From Amycolatopsis pretoriensis (GTDB taxonomy: Bacteria; Actinomycetota; Actinomycetes; Mycobacteriales; Pseudonocardiaceae), in NCBI RefSeq assembly GCF_900107925.1, contig NZ_FNUJ01000015.1, forward strand, positions 124,001 through 188,000: a stretch of 64,000 bases of DNA, written 5' to 3'. Under the pieces are notes generated by a model. It made no database searches and had not been told where the DNA came from. It saw only the letters and a program-made list of their open reading frames with translations. Position 1 is the first letter of the stretch. The number at the start of each line of letters is the position of its first letter. Both the position numbers and the translations under genes were made by a program. Positions 51,901 through 64,000 of the stretch are shown piece by piece.

Positions 51901-52730
51901 CGATCGGCCGGCCCCTCGACGGCGTCCGGGCCCGCGTCGTGGACGCGGACCTGCGGCCGGTGCCGCCGGGCGTGCCCGGTGAACTGTGCCTGGCCGGGGC
52001 GGGCCTGGCCCGCGGCTACCGGGACCGGCCGGGCCTCACCGCGGACCGGTTCGTCGCCGATCCCCTCGGTGCGCCGGGGGAACGGATGTACCGCACCGGC
52101 GACCTCGTCCGCTGGAGCGCCGAAGGCACTCTCGAGTTCCTCGGCCGCCGCGACGACCAGGTCAAGCTGCGCGGGTTCCGCGTCGAACCAGGCGAGGTCG
52201 AGACCGTGCTGGCCCGGCACCCGGACGTGGCGCAGGCCGCGGTCGTCGTGCGCGAAGACCAGCCGGGCGCCAAGCAACTGGTCGCTTACGTGGTGTCCGA
52301 TGTGGACGGGGAAACGCTGCGCGAGTTCCTGGCCCGCACCCTGCCGGACTACCTCGTGCCGACCGCGTTCGTCGCCCTCGAGGGACTGCCGGTCAGCGCC
52401 AACGGCAAGGTCGACCGCCGCGCGCTGCCCGCCCCCGCCGCGCCGGAAACCCGGCACGTCGAACCGGAGACCGAGACCGAACGCGCGCTCGCCGGGATCT
52501 GGGCCGAGGTGCTCGGCGTGGCCCGGGTCGGCGCCGAAGACAGCTTCTACACCCTCGGCGGCGACTCCCTGCGCAGCCTGCAGATCGCCGCGCAAGCCAG
52601 CGCGCTCTTCGACGTCCGGCTCACCCCGGCCGACGTCCTGACCGCGCGCACGGTCGCCGGGCTGGCCGGAACCGTCGAGGAACTCATCCTGGGCGAGCTG
52701 GAAAGCCTCGCCTTCGACCAGGAAGCGTGA
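35148..52730 (+). CDS. Nonribosomal peptide synthetase 1, five modules, A-T-CATE-CATE-CATE-CAT
   Basis: A single 5,860-residue NRPS. Order: A1 (about 17-500), T1 Ser544; C2 (597-1020, HHIITDG at 718), A2, T2 Ser1557, E2 (HHLVVDG at 1701); C3 (2023 on, HHVLLDG 2148), A3, T3 Ser2975, E3 (3115); C4 (3428 on, 3564), A4, T4 Ser4391, E4 (4536); C5 (4843 on, 4976), A5, T5 Ser5807. It starts directly with an adenylation domain, so there is no starter condensation or acyl cap. Pocket codes read by eye: A1, A2 and A5 DAYWWGGTFK (Val-like), A3 and A4 DAYFWGVTFK (Ile/Val-like). C3-C5 follow E domains and have the D-accepting YPLTPMQ or YPVTPMQ opening. No thioesterase is present; the chain passes to NRPS 2, ten bases downstream. 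GGAAGG precedes the ATG. Confidence 0.96.
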   Translation: MTVQETPAETDGTAPRTAGLAELFAARALSAPDAVAVEGAGVRLTYGELHERADRLAAHLVRLGLRPEDRVGLLLGRSAELVVAELAVVTAGGAYVPLDGRAPDSRLRTLLADAGVAVLVTDDPDRATVIHSGLTVHAGEPLPDAGFVVPPADPDRLAYLMHTSGSTGTPKGVAVRHRDVVALAADRRFAGGAHERVLLHSPVAFDASTYELWVPLLNGGTVVVAPPGDLDVETLRTVLMRHSVTALWLTAGLFRVVAQEAPDCFRGVREVWTGGDVVPPESVRRVLRACPGLTVVDGYGPTETTTFATSHRLPSADAVPAAVPIGRPLDDMRAYVLDGDLAPVADGEPGELHLAGAGLARGYWARPGATAEKFVADPAGAPGDRMYRTGDLVRRNENGELEFLGRVDDQVKVRGFRVELGEIETVLAAAPGVAEVVVVAREDRPGLKRLVAYVVGEPGDLEAVAAAALPDYMVPSAFVVLDALPLSGNGKVDRRALPAPPAEAGEITEPRTDTERAVAGVLAEVLGVECLGVDEDFFALGGDSILAVQALSRLRREFGATLSARTLFDAPTVAGLASILAEAAPGEAAIPVAPPSDVIPLSPAQRRLWFLDELTGGSAEYNTGVGLRLSGPLDVDALRGALASLCARHESLRTTFGDDVQQIAPTGAIPLRIREEPPDEDVLKAELSEPFDLRTGPLTRATLFPLGPDEHLLLLCQHHIITDGRSIGVLTEELLDFYGGVTPPPLDLGYRDYTHWRLASTSDDQLAYWRENLTGIEPLALPTDRPRPPQRTTGGAVHRHDLPAGLVGKIADAGRPHGATLFMTLTAAVQVLLAAYSGQRDIAVGTAVAGRDRAEFEALTGFFVNTLVLRSAVDGDRPFDDFLGEFRETVLAAFAHGDVPFDRVVDEVQPDRDPSRTPLVQAVVVLQTPLVRPRETAGLRVTEYDLPRPSARFDLVVEFWPHTDGLRVTVEYATALFDAATIERLTLGLETLLTGIAADPARPVGDLPLLTDADHRFLLPASTTNSEGTVPDLFDRRAARHPDATAVTGDEELTYRELKNRADRLARRLIRLGVRPEDRVGVLMDRSAAQVVAVLAVLKAGAAYLPLDLRAPADRMRLVLDGTPLLLTDGHWQDTAADVHPAPFVVTDVDEPASTSDIVPDPQHLAYVEYTSGSTGVPKGVAVRHADVTALAADPRFAGGAHERVLLHSPLAFDASTYELWVPLLNGGTVVVAPPGDLDADALRRLTAEHRVTALWLTAGLFRLFAEDDPECFAGLREVWTGGDVVPPAAARRVLAGCPGLTVVDGYGPTETTTFASSFPMPSADAVPETVPIGTPLAGMRVYLLDDRLRLVPRGALGEVCIAGAGLARGYFARPGATAERFVADPFGAPGDRMYRTGDRGRWRTDGTLEFAGRADDQVKIRGFRVEPAEVERVLAAQPGVAQAVVAVRVTGARKQLTGYVVPVDKSTVDTEALRHAVGRTVPDYMVPSAIVVLDALPLNANGKVDRHALPEPRFESTADRTPRTEREAVLAGIWADVLGVDRVGVEDNFFALGGDSILSIQVSARARRAGLAVTTADLFRHQTIAALAPVIGDAAASPDRGPVTGDVVLTPIQCWFFDTVAVPYRFDQAIAVDLAENVGEVALATALSALTEHHDALRMRFEPDGDGWRQHNAPIGDGHSLLRWALSGEPGRRVLHLAAHHLVVDGVSWRLLLEDLDRAYHQVTRGEAVDLGSRTTSFRDWAGKLSAHAEAGGFDDELGHWQSLPEAAPIPVDGHGANTVGRAREVTVRLTAEETRALLRQVPEVYRTQVNDVLLTALGRVLGEWTGHVPVIDLEGHGREELFGDLDLSRTVGWFTSMFPVALDVPDDWGTALKSVKEQLRAVPRRGIGYGALRYLTGTAPVITPPVSFNYLGQFDLPGDLYAGLHRELSLDADPSDSRPHLLEVVGRVDGDTLEFGWHYAEGVHDESTVRRLADGMLDALRAIAEHCADPAAGGRTPSDFPLARLDQSTLDTLAGDGRAIEDVYPLTPMQAGMVFHDLAQPGERVYFEQISFTLDDVPDPRRLGEAFQRVVDRTPVLRSRIVWDGVPEPLQIVQRTAELPVTYDVDEAEYLAADLAEGLDLTKAPLARLAVAQASGTAVRVIWTFHHVLLDGWSVFGILNDVVALLRGEEPPARRPFREYAAWLAGQDDTLAETYWRAGLAGVTPTPLPGERVSGHAHSASSSARVPLELDDTGSAAVYAFARRHRLTVNTLVQGAWAALLSRYSGEPEVCFGATVSGRPAELPGADDIPGLFINTLPVRVRLDPDHGVAAWLRELQAAQAESRRFGHVGLPRLQTWSGTGGSLFDSIVVFENYPVDEVSGLRDVVAAERTNYPLGLVAYPGRRLSLVLTHDPAVIAPAVAARLATHLEALVRGMVAAPDAPVTRVPMLSAAEVRQLVSDRNDTASPVPAVTVPELFDARVRSHPAAVALVTDEQTVTYGELDVRANRLAHRLLEFGVRPEDRVAVLMDRSPALVVAELAILKAGAAYLPLDLRAPADRLRLLLAEAGADVLVTDATWLATAEEVHSGPVVTGADDRPEMPPEVRVEADQLAYVIYTSGSTGKPKGVAARHRDVVTLAADRRFAAHDRVLLHSPQAFDASTYELWVPLLNGGTVVLAPPGDLDVHTLGRALTTHGVTGAFLTTGLFRLVAQEAPEVFAGLREVWTGGDAVPAAALRRVQAACPGVLVADVYGPTETTTFATVHPLPGDIPDVVPIGAPLDNTRVYVLDGDLRLAPPGAPGELHIAGAGLARGYLGRPGPTADRFVADPFGPPGERMYRTGDLVRWTAEGALEFVGRVDEQLKVRGFRVEPSEIEAALGEHPDVVQAAVLARADGGVKRLVAYVVGETAGLAEFLGRTLPDYMVPAAFVRLDRFPVNVNGKLDRKALPAPDFGGREHVAPRTDRERVVTEIWAEVLGVERVGATDDFFTLGGDSILSIQVVSRARRAGLELLPGDLFAHRTPAALAAAARTATETAERGPVSGPVPLTPIQRWFFATQTTAPDHFHQFVHLGPDTVDVGAARQAVDALLAHHDALRMRFTHDEGGWHQENGAVGAETPLVRLEVAEHDVKLAVHHLVVDGVSWRVLIEDFERAYEQALRGEPIDLGPRTTSFREWATRLTEHAEAGGFDDELAHWRGLPEATPIPVDGEGDMTVAGMRSVTVRLPEPETTALLREVPPVYRTQVNDVLLTALGRVLRDWTGATPVVALEGHGREDLFADVDLSRTVGWFTSVFPVALDVPDDWGTALKAVKEQLRAVPRRGIGYGALRYLAGTAPAIDPQVSFNYLGQFGSGRLESDESPRSARAHLLDVVGRVEAGELELTWYYAEGVHQEPTVDSLATAMLDMLREIVRHCAEPGAGGRTPSDFPLAKIDQSTLDELVGDGRAVEDVYPLTPMQSGMVFHALSQREERVYFQQVAFVLDGVRDPAALERAWRRVVEETPVLRTRIVWEDVPEPVQVVQRHADVPITHLDWRGRTPDERQEAWQDVLAADRARGLDLTETPLLRLVLARLSDTEVRVLWTFHHVLLDGWSVFGVLSDVFAAYAGGALPERPPFRDYVAWLARQDDAAAERHWRAELGDLVEPARLPFDRVPAQAHTTRSSQWLRIPLENSDRLRDAARRAGLTVNTVLQGAWALLLARLGGERDVCFGTTVSGRPVELPGADDVTGIFINTLPVRVTVAGGSVADWLAALQARQVESRRYGHLPLTKLQAWSGTTGSLFDSIVVFENYPADTAAAHGLTLRDVDAAETTNYPLSVVASPGERITLDVGYDPDLFDTATAERIARQLTGVLDAFAADLNRPLSDVDLLTEAERRQVLIEWNATAHPLPDDDLAHLFAAQVERTPDAVALTGDGFQLTYAELDEAADRLARHLVSLGAGPERLVGVLMDRSPGLLVAELAIIKAGAAYLPLDTRAPAPRLKTLLTGVTILVADDSWAWTARAIHKGLVVVPDGRTADVPLPTADRDNLAYVMYTSGSTGTPKGVAVRRRDVVALAADRRFGPHDRVLLHSPHSFDASTYELWVPLLTGGTVVVAPPGDLDVDTLGRLLTTHGVTGAFLTTGLFRLVAQEAPAAFAGMREVWTGGDAVPAAALRRVREACPGTVVADVYGPTETTTFATVHPMPGAVPDVVPIGKPLDNMRAYVLGPDLRPVPPGAPGELYLAGEGLARGYLGRPGLTAERFVADPFGPAGERMYRTGDLARWTARGELEFAGRADEQVKVRGFRIEPGEIEAALAAHPGIAQAAVVAREDHGVKRLVAYFTGDGNDLAEFLGQTLPDYMVPAAFVRLERFPLNVNGKLDRHALPAPDFAAGGTRRAPSTEAERALAAIWADVLGVEDVGAETNFFELGGDSILSIQVVSRARRAGLTLLPHDVFRHPTLAALAAHAGTDDGPRAEQGPVTGDAPLTPIQRWYFETQPARFDQRVVLEDVDEAAVRGALEAVWAHHDALRLRFEGGVQHGEPVWPAELLTKEVSFDLGRGPLLNAVLDGRRLLLAAHHLVVDGVSWRILLEDFQAAYRGEDLAPKTTSFLAWARKLAEHAEAGGFDDELDHWRSLPPVPPLPADGEGPATITDSREVTVRLTGDETRALLHDVPEVYRTQVNDVLLAALGRVLRDWTGHPPVLDLEGHGREELFDDVDLSRTVGWFTTMFPVAVDVPDDWGTALKSVKEQLRAVPRRGIGYGALRYLTGTAPAIDPLVSFNYLGRFDDAAGGLDADVDPDAPRTHALDVVGRVVGGELELTWSHIAGVHHRDTVENLAERMLTALREIVAHCAEPGAGGRTPSDFPLVSLNQSIVDDLVSRGAEDVYPVTPMQGGMVFHGLSQAGQGLYFEQATFVLDGVTDVDRLAEAWQRVVDRTPILRTAFVWAGVAEPVQVVHREVTLPVRRLDWTGGDRDEELRKLLAEDRAEGLDLGAAPLLRVALARLSATEVQVLWTFHHVLLDGWSVFQVLSDVCTAYAGQPLPARPPFRDYLAWLGRQDQADAERFWRAALEGIEGPTPIPADRTPAPGHAPVSAEWLPVKLDEPATARLDAFVKRHGLTHNVVLQGAWALLLSVYSGRDDVVFGATTSGRPAEVPGVDDITGIFINTLPVRAGVDRRARVADWLAGLQAAQAEARGHGHVPLARVQDWAGLPGGVDLCASLVVFENYPITGAAAGHGLTVRGLSARETTNFPLTVVASPGAELSVDVGYDPGLFDAATVSRLAGHLLTVLGELAADGDRTLGAVTMTTPQESRLLAQWSATGDEPPARSLPALFAEQVRTRPDAVAAVLDGEAVTYAELNRRANRLANRLVGLGLRPEEPVGLAVCRTDAVVAELAVVKAGGAYLPIDTRAPAERQKLLLDGVRFVVSAAEYPVGQTVLLSSVDDESAADPEVAVDPDQAAYVMYTSGSTGVPKGVVVRHRDVAALAADRRFRGGAHDRVLLHSPLAFDATTYELWVPLLGGGRVVVAPGEGVDAPALRDLVREHGVTAMWITAGLFRVLAQETPDCFSGLREVWTGGDVVPATSVRRVLTACPGLRVVDGYGPTETTTFATAHPMADVVGDRIPIGRPLDGVRARVVDADLRPVPPGVPGELCLAGAGLARGYRDRPGLTADRFVADPLGAPGERMYRTGDLVRWSAEGTLEFLGRRDDQVKLRGFRVEPGEVETVLARHPDVAQAAVVVREDQPGAKQLVAYVVSDVDGETLREFLARTLPDYLVPTAFVALEGLPVSANGKVDRRALPAPAAPETRHVEPETETERALAGIWAEVLGVARVGAEDSFYTLGGDSLRSLQIAAQASALFDVRLTPADVLTARTVAGLAGTVEELILGELESLAFDQEA
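36936..41201 (+). other. NRPS module 2: C-A-T-E, Val-like, D
   Basis: The condensation domain has the L-accepting form (LSPAQRRLWFLDEL, HHIITDG). The adenylation code is DAYWWGGTFK. The epimerase has intact HHLVVDG and the VGWFTSMFPV segment, so the residue should be D. Confidence 0.8.
41214..45401 (+). other. NRPS module 3: C-A-T-E, Ile/Val-like, D
   Basis: The condensation domain is of the D-accepting class (YPLTPMQAGMVFH, HHVLLDGWS). The code is DAYFWGVTFK; Phe at the 278 position and Val at 322 alter the pocket relative to modules 1 and 2, pointing to Ile or another beta-branched residue. The epimerase is intact (HHLVVDG). Confidence 0.78.
45429..49664 (+). other. NRPS module 4: C-A-T-E, Ile/Val-like, D
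   Basis: Very similar to module 3 and with the same code, DAYFWGVTFK. The condensation domain is D-accepting and the epimerase is intact. The similarity suggests that module 3 or 4 arose by duplication. Confidence 0.78.
49674..52730 (+). other. NRPS module 5: C-A-T, Val-like, L
   Basis: The condensation domain is D-accepting (YPVTPMQGGMVFH). The code is DAYWWGGTFK and there is no epimerase. The carrier domain ends near the C-terminus, followed by a short acidic tail (ELILGELESLAFDQEA) that may serve as a docking segment for NRPS 2. Confidence 0.78.
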
Positions 52731-52740
52731 GGACTGCTCC

Positions 52741-64000
<11,260 letters not shown>

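Overview
The window is very GC-rich, with many GTG starts, several apparently leaderless genes, an IdeR/DmdR-type iron box, a LAL regulator and large NRPS genes. This points to a filamentous actinomycete, most likely a member of the Pseudonocardiaceae such as Amycolatopsis. That assignment is inferred from style and content; no rRNA or marker gene is present. No tRNA, rRNA, insertion sequence, phage gene or CRISPR array was seen.

Layout. 1-4.3 kb: a partial NmrA-like reductase divergent from a double Lrp/AsnC regulator, a PucR-like regulator, a small secreted protein and an RsbW-like ATP-binding protein. 4.3-9.5 kb: a membrane desaturase with its ferredoxin-reductase partner behind a TetR-type palindrome, then a 920-residue LAL/LuxR regulator. 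9.6-13.9 kb: SRPBCC and VOC proteins, a flavin monooxygenase, a small membrane protein, and a GntR regulator divergent from an alpha/beta hydrolase with FadR-like operators between them. 13.9-14.27 kb: an imperfect tandem repeat. 14.3-18.2 kb: an iron-siderophore ABC importer (fused permease, lipoprotein, ATPase) under an iron box. 18.4-22.7 kb: two hypothetical genes, a GH27-like secreted protein, a second GntR regulator and a HAD dehalogenase. 22.7-25.0 kb: a FadD17-like acyl-CoA synthetase with a KstR-like box, a 46-bp perfect palindrome and a Mug glycosylase. 25.0-28.2 kb: a secreted GH30 enzyme translationally coupled to an SMP-30-like protein, both with ricin-type lectin repeats. 28.3-33.0 kb: P450/TetR pair, PaaX-type regulator, MHS transporter and isochorismatase-like protein. 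33.0-33.8 kb: about 770 bp of lower-GC, apparently non-coding DNA.

The main system fills 33.8-64 kb: a cytosolic beta-lactamase-fold serine hydrolase followed by two very large NRPS genes, the second cut by the window end. The NRPS order is A-T / C-A-T-E / C-A-T-E / C-A-T-E / C-A-T // C-A-T / C-A-T-E / C-A-T / C..., so at least nine modules. Pocket residues read by eye suggest Val - D-Val - D-(Ile/Val) - D-(Ile/Val) - Val - basic - D-allo-Thr - basic - (next). There is no starter condensation domain, so the nascent peptide should carry a free amine on an L residue. That, together with the separate PBP-like hydrolase, makes trans head-to-tail macrocyclisation a concrete hypothesis. It depends on what terminates the assembly line, which lies outside the window. 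I did not recognise the predicted product as a named compound.

Many of the small regulator/enzyme pairs have clear palindromic operators between them, so this window is useful for regulon prediction as well as for the NRPS.
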